Shown here in pieces: positions 42,002-52,196 of a stretch of DNA of 64,000 nucleotides. This DNA is from Arcanobacterium pluranimalium (GTDB lineage: Bacteria > Actinomycetota > Actinomycetes > Actinomycetales > Actinomycetaceae): positions 2,031,800 through 2,095,799 of the forward strand of contig NZ_JAFBCS010000001.1 of assembly GCF_016907845.1 (NCBI RefSeq), read 5' to 3'. Both the position numbers and the translations under genes were made by a program. Every line of letters starts with the position of its first letter. The stretch's first letter is position 1. The notes under the pieces were generated by a model. The model was given only the letters and a program-made list of their open reading frames with translations. It was not told the DNA's origin and did no database searches.

Positions 42002-43783
42002 ATGCGAAGAATCGAAACTGATGTAGTTGTTATTGGCGGCGGAGCCACAGGAGCAGGAACAGTACGTGATCTTGCAATGCGCGGATTCCGTGCAGTGCTA
42101 GTTGAACGGGCTGATCTCGCCCAAGGCACCACAGGTCGTTTCCATGGCCTTCTCCATTCCGGAGGACGCTACGTGGTCTCCGATCCCGGCTCAGCCACTG
42201 AGTGCGCAGAGGAGAACGCCATCATCCGGCGCATCCACTCGGATGCCGTGGAGGAAACGGGCGGACTCTTCGTCGTCACTCCACAAGACACTGAGGAACA
42301 CGCAGACAAATTCCTCAAAGCTGCTCGCGATACCCGAGTTCCAGCCGCAGAAATCTCAATCGCCGAAGCGCTGCGTCGCGAGCCACGTCTCAACCCGGGC
42401 ATCAAGCGCGCTTTCGAGGTTGAAGACGGCGCTGTAGACGGCTGGCGAATGACCTGGGGTGCTGCCGAGTCGGCAAAGGCTTACGGAGCTAAGATTCTCA
42501 GCTACCATCGCGTCACCAAAATCGTCGTAGAAGACGGCGCCGTGCAGGCAGTTCTGTGCCGCGCCGAGAAAACAGGCGAAGATGTGCGAATTGATTGCCA
42601 CTTTGTGATCAACGCCGCCGGTCCTTGGGCAGGCCAAATTGCTGAGATGGCCGGCGCTCCAGAAGTTGATGTTGTGCCTGGTCGCGGCATTATGGTGGCG
42701 ATGAACCACCGACTCGTCAATTCAGTCGTCAACCGATGCATTTACCCCGCAGACGGCGATATCATCGTTCCTGCTCACACCGTCTGTATCATTGGCACCA
42801 CCGATGAAGCCGCAAAAGACCCCGATTTCCTCGAAATCAAGGACTCGGAAGTACAGCAGATGCTCGATGCCGGTGAGGCGCTTATCCCCGGTTTCCGCCA
42901 AGCGCGAGCAGTGCATGTTTGGGCAGGTGCACGCCCACTTATTAAAGACCGCCGCGTGAGCGCTTCTGATACTCGTCATATGTCGCGCGGAATGTCGATC
43001 ATTGACCACGAATCGCGCGATGGAATTTCTGGAATGCTCACCATCGCTGGCGGAAAACTCACCACCTATCGACTCATGGCGAAGAACGTCGTCGATGCTA
43101 TGTGTGAGAAACTCGGTGAGCATCGCGAATGCACCACGGATCAAGAAGCGGTACCGAGTGCGCAAGGCCACCCGACCCACAAAGTCACCGACCGTCTCAA
43201 AGAGCGCGAAGCTGACCGCCTCAACGATCCGATTGTGTGTGAATGTGAGCTGGTTACCCGCTCAATGATTGAAAAAGAATTGGCAAACCAGCCCGATGCC
43301 AACCTCGACGATATTCGCCGCAAGTTGCGCGTGGGCATGGGACCATGCCAAGGTGGGTTCTGTTCACTGCGAGCTGCGGGAATCATGCATGATTTCGCAC
43401 GTCAAAACAGCGAAACTTCTGAAGTATTCCACGGTATGACTCCTGAACAGCTCGCAGATCGCACGTCGACGATGCTTCGCCTGTTCGTAGGTAACCGCTC
43501 GCAAGGAATTCGTAATCTGCTCTATGGCCAGCAGCTGCGTGAGGCGGCGCTCGATAAGTGGATTCTCAGTGGCGCACTGGATATTGACCACCTACCTGCT
43601 CCAAACGAAGATTCGCGCCGCGCAACTGGCGATTTGGCGCTGCTGCATGGCAGGCATGACGGCGTGAGCCCAACTCGCTTAGAACCTGCTTTTTCCGCGC
43701 CAAACGGTGAAGCGGTGCTCGATCAAGCGCCTGTTGACGCGATGAGCGCTGCCGCAAACACAACGACGACGAAGGAGTCCTGA
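42002..43783 (+). CDS. glpA: Anaerobic glycerol-3-phosphate dehydrogenase subunit A
   Basis: FAD-dependent catalytic subunit oxidising glycerol 3-phosphate to DHAP, with electrons going to GlpC and menaquinone. 593 residues from ATG 42002, supported by GGAAG at 8 nt; the frame is open to 41963. The FAD motif GGGATGAG (11-18) and the GRFHGLLHSGGR segment are clear. The C-terminal BFD-like [2Fe-2S] domain has C-x-C in VCECEL and C-x4-C in GPCQGGFC. glpB begins 1 bp after the stop. Confidence 0.96.
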   Translation: MRRIETDVVVIGGGATGAGTVRDLAMRGFRAVLVERADLAQGTTGRFHGLLHSGGRYVVSDPGSATECAEENAIIRRIHSDAVEETGGLFVVTPQDTEEHADKFLKAARDTRVPAAEISIAEALRREPRLNPGIKRAFEVEDGAVDGWRMTWGAAESAKAYGAKILSYHRVTKIVVEDGAVQAVLCRAEKTGEDVRIDCHFVINAAGPWAGQIAEMAGAPEVDVVPGRGIMVAMNHRLVNSVVNRCIYPADGDIIVPAHTVCIIGTTDEAAKDPDFLEIKDSEVQQMLDAGEALIPGFRQARAVHVWAGARPLIKDRRVSASDTRHMSRGMSIIDHESRDGISGMLTIAGGKLTTYRLMAKNVVDAMCEKLGEHRECTTDQEAVPSAQGHPTHKVTDRLKEREADRLNDPIVCECELVTRSMIEKELANQPDANLDDIRRKLRVGMGPCQGGFCSLRAAGIMHDFARQNSETSEVFHGMTPEQLADRTSTMLRLFVGNRSQGIRNLLYGQQLREAALDKWILSGALDIDHLPAPNEDSRRATGDLALLHGRHDGVSPTRLEPAFSAPNGEAVLDQAPVDAMSAAANTTTTKES

Positions 43784-43784
43784 C

Positions 43785-45059
43785 ATGAGCAAGATTTTGG
43801 TGATTGGCGCTGGTCTCGCTGGTCTTTCCAGCGCTCTTATGCTGCGTGAACAAGGGCATACCGTCACTGTGGTGAGCCGCGGAATCGGCGGCCTGCTGCT
43901 ATCAAATGGCACGATTGACGTGTTGGGCTGGGAACATGGCCCGCTAAGCACTGAGCCAGTGATTGACCTCCCCAACGCGCTGGAATCATTCATTGCCAAC
44001 AATCCAGCACATCCTTATGCCGCGATCGGCACCACGAACGTATTCTCAGGAGTCAAGTGGCTTACCAGCAGGATCGACTTGTTCAGCGCGGCTCAGGGCA
44101 GGGCTGATTTCTTGAGCAAGAACGTTTTAATGCCGACGGCGGTCGGTGCGGTACGTCCAAGCGCTGCGGTTCCAGATTCCATGCAGGCGACCGTCCTTAA
44201 CGACGGAAAGAAACTGCTCGTCGTCGGGCTGTCGCGCCTTAAGGATTTCCCAGTTCAATTGATCGTAGATAATCTCAATCGCTCACCGTATGTGAACGTA
44301 ACCGCGCGATGCGTGACGATTGATTTGCCGCTGCGTGGCGGTAAAGAGCACGACGCTTCAGGAACCACCCATGCCCGCTCTTTGGACGAAGGCCTGAGCT
44401 CAGCCGAGCGCCAAGCTCTGATTGAAGCGATCAAGCACGAAATCCAACCAGGGGAAACCGTGCTCGTCCCTGCTGTACTTGGACTTGATCCGCACACATT
44501 TGCTGAGATTGAAACAGAGCTTGGGACACCAGTCGGTGAAATTCCACTTCCGCCGCCGTCAGTGCCAGGCCGACGTATCAACGATATTCTCACCGTGGCC
44601 TGCCGACAGGCGCGAATTGATATCCAGCTCAATGCCGTAGCCACTGGTTTTATTGCGGCCGGAGATTCTATTTCCGCAGTAAAAGTCCAGCGTGCAGGGC
44701 GAGTTTCAGAAGTTAAGGCTGACTACATCATTCATGCTGGCGGCGGTTACGAATCAGGAAATCTTGCGCGCGATTCCTACGGAGTGATCCGAGAGTCCGT
44801 TTTTGACCTGCCGATTTACACTCCTGAAGTAACCGACAAAGACTTCCATGCCGAAGCGATTTACCGCAGCGGCGTGCGCGTCAATGGGTCAATGAATCCA
44901 CTCAACACTGACGGAGAAGTCCTGTACTCCAATCTTTTCTGCCTCGGCGATTGCCTTGGTGGCGCACTTGCATGGGAAGAAAAATCCGGCGAAGGAATCA
45001 CGCTGGGCTCGGCTTGGGCAGCAGCAACTGCTATCCAGAAGGGAAATGAGGAACTCTAA
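43785..45059 (+). CDS. glpB: Anaerobic glycerol-3-phosphate dehydrogenase subunit B
   Basis: Flavin-binding partner of GlpA. 424 residues with an N-terminal GAGLAGLSSALMLREQG dinucleotide fold (7-23) and a C-terminal FAD segment YSNLFCLGDCLGGALAWEEKSGEGITL. It is required for the membrane-associated form of the dehydrogenase in E. coli. The stop overlaps the glpC start (TAATG). Confidence 0.95.
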   Translation: MSKILVIGAGLAGLSSALMLREQGHTVTVVSRGIGGLLLSNGTIDVLGWEHGPLSTEPVIDLPNALESFIANNPAHPYAAIGTTNVFSGVKWLTSRIDLFSAAQGRADFLSKNVLMPTAVGAVRPSAAVPDSMQATVLNDGKKLLVVGLSRLKDFPVQLIVDNLNRSPYVNVTARCVTIDLPLRGGKEHDASGTTHARSLDEGLSSAERQALIEAIKHEIQPGETVLVPAVLGLDPHTFAEIETELGTPVGEIPLPPPSVPGRRINDILTVACRQARIDIQLNAVATGFIAAGDSISAVKVQRAGRVSEVKADYIIHAGGGYESGNLARDSYGVIRESVFDLPIYTPEVTDKDFHAEAIYRSGVRVNGSMNPLNTDGEVLYSNLFCLGDCLGGALAWEEKSGEGITLGSAWAAATAIQKGNEEL

Positions 45060-46354
45060 TGGGCGCAAATCCAATGGAAAATGCCAAAATTTCGATGGCG
45101 CGTGTTTCGCTTGATTCGTGCGTCAAATGCACAATCTGCGAAACTCAGTGCCCGGTTGCTAAAGCCACGCCACTTTTCTCGGGCCCGAAGTTCGTTGGTC
45201 CACAAGCAGAACGGTATCGCCACGGCACTTCAGTTGATTACTCTCTCGATTACTGCTCAGGCTGCGGCATCTGCACAACGGTTTGCCCGCAGGGAGTGAA
45301 GATCGCCGAAATGAATGGCCAGGCACGTGCTGTGATGAAGGCCGACCATATGCCATTGCGTGACCGTCTGATCACGCAGACCGAGCTCGAAGGCAAATTG
45401 ATGACGCCGTTCGCCCCAATTGCGAATGCAGCGCTGGCTAACAAGCCAATCCGTAAGATCGTTGAAAAAGTTGTGGGCGTTCACCATGAAGCTCCGGTGC
45501 CTAAGGCGAAGTCACGCACATTCATGGGCTGGTTCCGCAAGCACGAAAAGACTCGCACTGGCCCATTCCCTAAGGGACCGATCGTGTTCTTCCACGGTTG
45601 TGCTGGCGGTTACTTTGAAGTTGCGACGTCGATCGCTACTGTTGAAGTGCTTGAGCATATTGGGTACGAGGTTATAGTGCCCAAGCAAGGGTGCTGTGGA
45701 TTGGCACAGCAGTCCAATGGTTTGTTCAACGAAGCAGCTAAAGCTGTGCGTAAACTCTGTGCGCAGCTGCGTAGTGCAGGTAAAGAACTGACTATTGTAT
45801 CGTCGTCGGGATCATGCGCTGGCATGTTGCGCCACGAGGCACACGAGATCATGGGCATCGACGATCCGGAACTGATCGACGTCGGCTCGCGAATGGTGGA
45901 AACCTCCGAGTTCCTCCTCGAATTGATGGACGCGGGCGAGTTCCCAATTGAGGAGCTTGGCCGTAGAGATCTCACGATTCCTTACCACCAGCCATGCCAG
46001 GTGAAGTCGCAGGGTATCGGAAAGCCAGCAATTCGCATGATGGAGACTATTCCTGGCGTGACGGTCATTGAATCAGGCGAGCAATGCTGCGGTATTGCCG
46101 GAACCTATGGCTTGAAGAAAGAAAAGTATGAGGTGGCTCAGAAAGTCGGCAAACCGCTTTTCGATATGGTTAAGCGCACGAACCCTGAACTTGCTGCGTG
46201 CGAGACGGAAACCTGCCGCTGGCAGATTCGCAAAGGCTCTGGCGCTGAAGTAATTCACCCAGTTCAGCTCATCCACCATGCACTTGGTCTGGCCGGAACG
46301 AGCGAGCTGCGCGGCATGCCGTGGGAGGACATGAAGAAGAAGTCAAAGTCCTGA
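45059..46354 (+). CDS. glpC: Anaerobic glycerol-3-phosphate dehydrogenase subunit C
   Basis: Iron-sulfur subunit linking GlpAB to the membrane quinone pool. Two [4Fe-4S] ferredoxin sites, CVKCTICETQCPVAK (about 21-35) and CSGCGICTTVCP (about 68-79), then two CCG heterodisulfide-reductase-like domains with GCCGLAQQSNG and EQCCGIAGTYG. 431 residues, standard size. Last gene of the glpABC operon; a strong terminator follows 80 bp on. Confidence 0.95.
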   Translation: MGANPMENAKISMARVSLDSCVKCTICETQCPVAKATPLFSGPKFVGPQAERYRHGTSVDYSLDYCSGCGICTTVCPQGVKIAEMNGQARAVMKADHMPLRDRLITQTELEGKLMTPFAPIANAALANKPIRKIVEKVVGVHHEAPVPKAKSRTFMGWFRKHEKTRTGPFPKGPIVFFHGCAGGYFEVATSIATVEVLEHIGYEVIVPKQGCCGLAQQSNGLFNEAAKAVRKLCAQLRSAGKELTIVSSSGSCAGMLRHEAHEIMGIDDPELIDVGSRMVETSEFLLELMDAGEFPIEELGRRDLTIPYHQPCQVKSQGIGKPAIRMMETIPGVTVIESGEQCCGIAGTYGLKKEKYEVAQKVGKPLFDMVKRTNPELAACETETCRWQIRKGSGAEVIHPVQLIHHALGLAGTSELRGMPWEDMKKKSKS

Positions 46355-46742
46355 TTGAGCCAGTGCTAGATCACGTTGAGCCACTAACTCGCTCACTCGG
46401 CCTGTTTTCAGATTTAGCAATACTGACTCTCACCTGCGGGGGATGGTTCACTTCAATCGGTTGAAGTGAACCATCCCCCGCAGTGTATTTTGTGTACTTT
46501 TTGGCGATATCCTGCAGTTTTATGATGTTAAATAATGCACATGCTCCCTTTGAAGAAAAATAATTTTGCACGTTCGTGCATACCGCCATTCCAAGTATTC
46601 TCAGAGAGTAATTTGTGTCATAGTTTTACTAGCCTGAAATTAATGCAATGAAGCACATTGTCTAGAAAATAGCCATCGATTTCAGAGCACAATATCCATC
46701 CATTAACTTTCACAGTTATTATTCGGAAAGCACAGGTTCAAG
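46355..46742. other. Intergenic region glpC-glpF
   Basis: 388 bp without a gene. It holds the glpC terminator (46434-46483) and, from about 46540, an A/T-richer promoter region for glpFK. TCTAGA at 46661-46666 matches the core of the dyad before glpA, so both units may share a regulator. No -10/-35 pair was clear enough to assign. Confidence 0.6.
46434..46483 (+). terminator. Strong terminator after glpABC
   Basis: Perfect 23-bp stem (46434-46456 and 46461-46483) closed by the tetraloop TCGG. On the plus strand a T-rich stretch with TTTT and TTTTT runs follows within 20 bp. This is an intrinsic terminator for glpC and separates glpABC from glpFK. Confidence 0.9.
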
Positions 46743-47492
46743 ATGTCTCTTGCACAAGTCTTTTTATCTGAATTCATTGGAACAATGTTCCTCCTCCTAC
46801 TTGGTGTTGGCGTTGTAGCCACAAATCTTCTCAAGCACTCGAAGGGACAAGGCGGCGGCTGGCTACTCATCAACTTCGGATGGGGTTTCGCTGTCTTCGT
46901 TGGTGTGTACATAGCATACAAGACCGGCGGACATCTGAACCCAGCAGTTACCCTTGGTGTTATCGCTTCTGGCGCATCTGAATTCGTACCAGGCGTGGCA
47001 ATCACTGCAGCCTCAACTCTCACCTACATTGCTGCACAATTCCTCGGCGCATTTGTTGGTGCAGTACTCGCTTGGGTTACGTTCAAGCAGCACTACGACG
47101 CACATGAGGATCAGGGCGAGATCCTCGGAACGTTCGCAACCGGCCCAGCTATCCGCAATGGCCTGTGGAATGTCCTTACAGAAATCATCGGCACATTCGT
47201 ACTCGTTTCGTGGGTTATGGTCAATGGTCAGACCAAGTCCGCACTCGGCCCACTCGCAGTTGCAATAGTTATCGTTTCTATCGGTGCCTCCCTCGGTGGA
47301 CCAACCGGATACGCTATCAACCCAGCTCGTGACCTCTCCCCACGTATCGCTCACGCAATCCTGCCAATCAAGGGCAAGGGCGGCTCTGACTGGGGCTACG
47401 CTTGGGTTCCAGTAGTTGGCCCGATCATCGGTGGTGTTCTCGCTGGTCTCATATTCGGTTCCGGCGCATTCAACATCTTCCAGATGATGTAA
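46743..47492 (+). CDS. glpF: Glycerol uptake facilitator, aquaporin family
   Basis: Membrane channel for glycerol entry. 249 residues, six helices, and both NPA boxes: GGHLNPAVTLG (about 61-71) and INPARDLSPR (about 195-204). The D after the second NPA-R is typical of glycerol facilitators as opposed to water-only aquaporins. ATG 46743; ribosome-binding site weak (CAGG). glpK starts 40 bp downstream in the same direction, so glycerol entry and phosphorylation are co-expressed. Confidence 0.95.
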   Translation: MSLAQVFLSEFIGTMFLLLLGVGVVATNLLKHSKGQGGGWLLINFGWGFAVFVGVYIAYKTGGHLNPAVTLGVIASGASEFVPGVAITAASTLTYIAAQFLGAFVGAVLAWVTFKQHYDAHEDQGEILGTFATGPAIRNGLWNVLTEIIGTFVLVSWVMVNGQTKSALGPLAVAIVIVSIGASLGGPTGYAINPARDLSPRIAHAILPIKGKGGSDWGYAWVPVVGPIIGGVLAGLIFGSGAFNIFQMM

Positions 47493-47532
47493 TCCATCCA
47501 TAACAATTAACTTCTGAAAGGAAAAATCAAAG

Positions 47533-49053
47533 ATGACCGAGAAGAAGTACATTCTTTCCATCGACCAGGGCACAACCTCCTCCCGCGCCATTCTCTTCAA
47601 CCACTCCGGTGAAATCGTCTCGGTGGGTCAGCTTGAGCACGAGCAGATCTTCCCGAAAGCAGGCTGGGTAGAGCACAATCCGATTGAGATTCGCGACAAC
47701 GTTCGCGAGGTCATCGGACAAGCCCTCTCCAAGGCAGACGTTAACCGCCACGAAATCGCAGCTGTGGGCGTCACCAACCAGCGTGAGACCGCCGTCGTCT
47801 GGGATAAGAACACCGGCGAGCCAATCTACAACGCAATCGTCTGGCAAGACACTCGTACCGATAAGATCGTCCGCGAGCTTGCTGGTAGCGAAGGCCCAGA
47901 CAAGTACAAGGAAGTCTGCGGTCTTCCACTCGCAACCTACTTCTCTGGACCAAAGATCAAGTGGATCCTTGACAACGTCGAGGGCGCACGCGAAAAGGCA
48001 GAAGCTGGCGATCTCATCTTTGGTAACACCGATACCTGGGTAATCTGGAACCTCACTGGTGGTCCCGACGGCGGTGTACACGTCACTGACGTGACCAACG
48101 CATCGCGCACTATGCTCATGGACGTTCGCAAGCTCGAATGGGACGCAAATATCTGTGCCGATATGGGCATTCCAATGTCGATGCTGCCTGAGATCAAGTC
48201 CTCCTCCGAGATTTACGGCTACGGCGCAAAGAACTCGCTCATTATCGACACCCCGATTTCGGGCGATCTTGGTGATCAGCAAGCTGCAACCTTCGGTCAG
48301 GCATGTTTCGAAAAGGGCATGGCCAAGAACACCTATGGCACCGGTTGCTTCATGCTTATTAACACCGGCCACGAAGCAGTGACTTCCGAGAACGGCCTCC
48401 TCACCACCTTGTGCTACAAGATTGGCGAGCAGAAAGCGGTATACGCTCTCGAAGGTTCCATCGCTGTTACCGGTTCGCTTGTCCAGTGGCTGCGCGATCA
48501 GATCGGCTTGATCTCCACCGCGCCAGACATCGAAGCACTCGCTTCTTCGGTCGAGGACAACGGCGGCGTCTACTTCGTCCCAGCTTTCTCCGGTCTCTTT
48601 GCTCCATACTGGAAAGACGACGCTCGCGGCGCCATCGTGGGTCTTACCCGCTACAACAACCGCGGTCACATCGCTCGCGCTGTGCTCGAAGCTACCGCAT
48701 TCCAGACCGCTGAAGTGCTCGAAGCTATGAACGCAGACTCTGGCGTTGATCTCGCTGAGCTTCGCGTCGACGGCGGCATGACCGCTAACAGCGCTCTTAT
48801 GCAGTTCCAGGCTGATATCCTCGGCGTTCCAGTTGTGAAGCCAAAGGTTGCCGAAACCACTGCTCTCGGTGCAGCATACGCTGCCGGTATTGCTGTTGGC
48901 TTCTGGGATGGCGAGCAGGACGTTATCAACAACTGGCAAGAAGACCAGCGTTGGGAGCCAAAGATGGAAGCTTCCGAGCGCGATCGCCAGATGCGTCTCT
49001 GGAAGAAGGCTGTTACCCGCACCTTCGACTGGGTTGACGACGACGTTCGCTGA
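47533..49053 (+). CDS. glpK: Glycerol kinase
   Basis: FGGY-family kinase making glycerol 3-phosphate. 506 residues; N-terminal phosphate-binding [14 protein letters not shown] (about 9-22), VTNQRET, VWQDTRT and the C-terminal ATP site [22 protein letters not shown] precedes the ATG. Codon use is strongly C-ending, which hints at high expression. It supplies substrate to the GlpABC dehydrogenase encoded just upstream. Confidence 0.98.
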   Translation: MTEKKYILSIDQGTTSSRAILFNHSGEIVSVGQLEHEQIFPKAGWVEHNPIEIRDNVREVIGQALSKADVNRHEIAAVGVTNQRETAVVWDKNTGEPIYNAIVWQDTRTDKIVRELAGSEGPDKYKEVCGLPLATYFSGPKIKWILDNVEGAREKAEAGDLIFGNTDTWVIWNLTGGPDGGVHVTDVTNASRTMLMDVRKLEWDANICADMGIPMSMLPEIKSSSEIYGYGAKNSLIIDTPISGDLGDQQAATFGQACFEKGMAKNTYGTGCFMLINTGHEAVTSENGLLTTLCYKIGEQKAVYALEGSIAVTGSLVQWLRDQIGLISTAPDIEALASSVEDNGGVYFVPAFSGLFAPYWKDDARGAIVGLTRYNNRGHIARAVLEATAFQTAEVLEAMNADSGVDLAELRVDGGMTANSALMQFQADILGVPVVKPKVAETTALGAAYAAGIAVGFWDGEQDVINNWQEDQRWEPKMEASERDRQMRLWKKAVTRTFDWVDDDVR

Positions 49054-49098
49054 CCGTAACTCCTACTGAGGATTGAGTTTTTCGTCGTTGATAACACT

Positions 49099-49146
49099 GA
49101 TCGGGGTGGGTTGAGCAAGGAATTCCTTGCTCAACCCACCCCGATC
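49099..49146. terminator. 48-bp perfect palindrome between glpK and lysS
   Basis: Arms 49099-49122 and 49123-49146 are exact reverse complements with no spacer; the centre is GGAATTCC. It lies between the convergent glpK and lysS genes, where a bidirectional terminator is expected. Neither side has a strong T-run, so the mechanism may be simple hairpin pausing or Rho. Confidence 0.75.
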
Positions 49147-49252
49147 TCAGTTACACACTCACAAACTACAAGTCGGCTTTGCCAATGCCTGCACAGCCCC
49201 TCAAGCCCACTCTCCTCTATCAGTTGAGACAGGCTTGATAGACCCTACCTTA

Positions 49253-50776
49253 TCAGTTTGAAAGCTTCACAAATGGGAATGCGATAGTCTCACGGATTCC
49301 GAGTCCGGTGAGCACCATAAGCAGGCGATCAACACCCATGCCCATACCGCCGGCAGGAGGGAAGCCTTGTTCCATAGCTTCGATGAAGTCCTCATCAAGC
49401 TGCATCGCCTCTGGATCGCCATTAGCTGCCTCCAAAGACTGCTGCGTCAAGCGGTCACGCTGCACAACCGGATCTGCAAGTTCAGAGTATGCCGTGGCAG
49501 TTTCCATACCGCGAATGTATAGATCCCATTTCTCCGTCAAACCAGGCTTGGTGCGGTGGTAACGAGTGAGTGGCGAAGTATCCTCTGGGAAATCTCGCAC
49601 GAACGTCGGCTTGTATAAGAAATTACCGACGAGTTCTTCCCAGATATCTTCAACGATCTTGCCATTAACGGCGTATTCCTTGACCTTAATATCGTGCTCA
49701 GCAGCGATTTCCAGCAGGCGCTCACGCGGGGTATCTACCGTAATCTCCTCGCCCAATTTCTCCGACAGCGAGTCGTAGAGGCAGATTTCGTCCCACTCTC
49801 CGCCGAGGTCGTATTCAGTGCCGTCAGCAAGCGTTACCACTAGCGATCCGAAGACGTCGCGCGCGGCGTTCTGGATGAGATCTTTCGTTAGCTTCGCCAT
49901 CGTATCGTACGTGCCGTAAGCCTCATAGGCTTCCATAGCTGTAAACTCAGGCGAATGCGAAGAATCGGCACCCTCATTGCGGAAGTTCTTACCAATCTCG
50001 TAGATTCGCTCCACGCCACCTACAACGGCCTTCTTGAGATAAAGCTCAGTGGCAATACGCAAGTAAAGATCCTGATCATAAGCATTAATATGCGTGGTAA
50101 ATGGGCGAGCCGCCGCACCACCGTGCAGATTCTGCAAAGTAGGGGTCTCAATCTCGATGTACTCGCGCTCTTCGAACGTCTTACGGATCGAACGCATCAC
50201 TGCAGCGCGGATGCGAATCATATCGCGTGCGCTCTGGCGAGTAATAAGGTCCAAATGGCGCTTGCGCACGCGCATTTCCTCGCTGAGGGTCATCTCTTCA
50301 CCCTCAGCATTCGTAAAGGTCTTAGGAAGCGGACGAATCGCCTTAGAAGCCATTGCCCAGGAGTGTGCGAACACCGAAAGCTCACCGCGCTTAGATGCAC
50401 CAATATGACCTTGCACGAAAATGTGATCACCAAGATCTACATCAGCCTTGAGCTGGTCGAGTGCTTCTTTTCCAACGTTCGCGAGCGAAAAAATCACCTG
50501 CAAGCGCTCGCCGTCGCCCGCCTGTAGCGCAACGAAAGCAATCTTGCCCGACGGGCGCATCAGCATGACGCGACCTGCAATACCTACCTCATCAGCAAGT
50601 TCTTCTCCAGGTTCGATCTCAACGTACTTCTTACGCACGAGCCCAATAGTCGAAGTGATTGGAAGCTCAGCCGGGTACGGATCGCGCCCCTGCTCCATCA
50701 GTCGTGCGCGCTTCTCCTTGCGGACCTTGATCTGCTCAGGAGTGTCATCAGCAACTGGAACTGGATTTTCATTCAT
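49253..50776 (-). CDS. lysS: Lysyl-tRNA synthetase, class II
   Basis: Charges tRNA-Lys. 507 residues from ATG 50776, which has AGGTGAG 4-5 nt upstream; GTG 50785 is 3 codons earlier. N-terminal OB-fold anticodon domain (about 55-160), then the class II core with motif 2 (FRNEGADSSHSPEFT) and motif 3 ending GMGMGVDRLLMVLTG. Length and motifs match bacterial LysS. It follows panD at 131 bp, usual actinobacterial order. Confidence 0.97.
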   Translation of the reverse strand: MNENPVPVADDTPEQIKVRKEKRARLMEQGRDPYPAELPITSTIGLVRKKYVEIEPGEELADEVGIAGRVMLMRPSGKIAFVALQAGDGERLQVIFSLANVGKEALDQLKADVDLGDHIFVQGHIGASKRGELSVFAHSWAMASKAIRPLPKTFTNAEGEEMTLSEEMRVRKRHLDLITRQSARDMIRIRAAVMRSIRKTFEEREYIEIETPTLQNLHGGAAARPFTTHINAYDQDLYLRIATELYLKKAVVGGVERIYEIGKNFRNEGADSSHSPEFTAMEAYEAYGTYDTMAKLTKDLIQNAARDVFGSLVVTLADGTEYDLGGEWDEICLYDSLSEKLGEEITVDTPRERLLEIAAEHDIKVKEYAVNGKIVEDIWEELVGNFLYKPTFVRDFPEDTSPLTRYHRTKPGLTEKWDLYIRGMETATAYSELADPVVQRDRLTQQSLEAANGDPEAMQLDEDFIEAMEQGFPPAGGMGMGVDRLLMVLTGLGIRETIAFPFVKLSN

Positions 50777-50814
50777 AGTACTCACCTTTAGAGGTTACAA
50801 AACAACAATATTAT

Positions 50815-50845
50815 TTTATAGGTATTTGGGCTTCTTGGCTCTCAA
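50815..50845 (-). promoter_or_regulatory. Candidate lysS promoter
   Basis: On the minus strand TTGAGA (50840-50845) and TATAAA (50815-50820) are 19 bp apart, about 39 bp before the lysS start. The spacing is slightly long for a standard sigma-70-type promoter, so this is tentative. Confidence 0.35.
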
Positions 50846-50907
50846 CGGACTGAAAATCAGCTGTTATTCAGCCGGCAAGCCGCCTTTGAAGCCAGACGAG
50901 CCATTAC

Positions 50908-51333
50908 TCACATCGGGATTCCCGATGACTGCAGCCCTTCCGTCCCATCTGGCACTTGACCAGGCTGATCGGAGGTATCAACGATCTTATTGTGTTCATC
51001 AACAAAGACGACGCGCGGTCGCCATGACTGCGCTACCGCGTCCGGCATCGCCGAGTAACACATGATAATAACAAGATCACCTGGCGAAACATGATGAGCA
51101 GCAGCGCCGTTGAGGATGATTTCACCCTTTCCCGGCTCTCCGGGAATAGTGTAGGTACTCAAACGCGCGCCATTGTTTACATTGACCACGTCAACTTTTT
51201 CACCAGGCAAAATGTCGGCGGCCGCCAGCAAATCCGAATCGATCGTAATCGAGCCAACATAATTCAAAGCGGCACCGGTCACAGTCGCCCGATGAATCTT
51301 TCCAGTGATCATTGTGCGCATACGCTCAGCCAA
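50908..51333 (-). CDS. panD: Aspartate 1-decarboxylase
   Basis: Makes beta-alanine for pantothenate. It is processed by self-cleavage at a Gly-Ser bond to form a pyruvoyl enzyme; here YVGSIT gives G27-S28 when numbered from TTG 51333. That TTG has GGAGG 6 nt upstream and overlaps the panC stop; ATG 51321 is the alternative. About 141 residues, with a somewhat longer C-terminus than E. coli PanD. panC is immediately upstream. Confidence 0.94.
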   Translation of the reverse strand: MAERMRTMITGKIHRATVTGAALNYVGSITIDSDLLAAADILPGEKVDVVNVNNGARLSTYTIPGEPGKGEIILNGAAAHHVSPGDLVIIMCYSAMPDAVAQSWRPRVVFVDEHNKIVDTSDQPGQVPDGTEGLQSSGIPM

Positions 51334-52171
51334 TGAAAACCTCCATATTGTCAATCAGTCGAGTCGATCCAACCCACGCCGCTACAACCAGCAAACCAGT
51401 GCCCGTGAAATCAGGCTGGAGTGGCATGAACGTCTGCGGATCAACCAAAGTCAAATAATCGAGCTTCACTTTTGGATTCTCCGAAATATCTGCCACCGCA
51501 GCTCGGATCACCTCAGGAATCGTGCCGTGCTCGTCACCTGCCCGAACGCCGTCTTTAAGCGCTTGGGAGAGCGCGAGGGCATTCGCCCGCTCCTCCGCAG
51601 TCAAATAAGCATTGCGTGAGCTAAGCGCCAAGCCCGAAGCTTCACGCTGAATCGGAACTGCCCGAATTTCTACCGACATATCCAAATCTGCAACCATCGT
51701 GCGAATCAAGGCAAGCTGCTGAGCATCTTTTTGCCCAAAATATGCAATATCTGGTTGCACGAGATTGAAAACCTTATGCACAACCTGCAGCACACCAGCA
51801 AAATGACCGGGTCGCGTTTTACCCTCAAGCATCGTAGCCACCGGGCCCGGTTCAATGCGTACTAGCGGGTCACGGGGGTACATCTCATCGTCAGTGGGAG
51901 CAAAAACAGCGTCGACTCCAGCTGGCTCCAATAGCGCAAGATCGGCTTCAAGATCGCGCGGATAGGCTTCAAAATCCTCATTTGGCCCAAACTGGAGCGG
52001 ATTGACGTATATCGAAACGATTACGTTATCAGCAGTTTTACGAGCTTCGCGCACCAAAGCAAGATGCCCGTCATGAAGAGCACCCATCGTCATAACGAGT
52101 GCGCGCGAACCAGAAGATTCCTTGAGATAAGCGGATAGATCGGATTTTGTATGTGAAATGTGCACATTCAC
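51326..52171 (-). CDS. panC: Pantothenate synthetase
   Basis: Joins pantoate and beta-alanine with ATP. 281 residues with the nucleotidyl-transferase fold: [13 protein letters not shown] (HIGH-like, about 29-41), [20 protein letters not shown] and the conserved [11 protein letters not shown] 52171 is the start; only a short AGGA is near. Between the DUF2520 gene and panD, the standard order. Confidence 0.96.
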   Translation of the reverse strand: MNVHISHTKSDLSAYLKESSGSRALVMTMGALHDGHLALVREARKTADNVIVSIYVNPLQFGPNEDFEAYPRDLEADLALLEPAGVDAVFAPTDDEMYPRDPLVRIEPGPVATMLEGKTRPGHFAGVLQVVHKVFNLVQPDIAYFGQKDAQQLALIRTMVADLDMSVEIRAVPIQREASGLALSSRNAYLTAEERANALALSQALKDGVRAGDEHGTIPEVIRAAVADISENPKVKLDYLTLVDPQTFMPLQPDFTGTGLLVVAAWVGSTRLIDNMEVFIG

Positions 52172-52196
52172 ATCCTAACCGTCAGTGCCGGTAAGG

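Noticed and set aside
47013..47600. 195-codon frame antisense to glpF and the glpK start
   Set aside because: Shadow of two well-supported genes on the plus strand.
47527..48939. 470-codon open frame antisense to glpK
   Set aside because: It exactly shadows glpK, whose codon bias suppresses stops on the other strand; the product is low in recognisable motifs.
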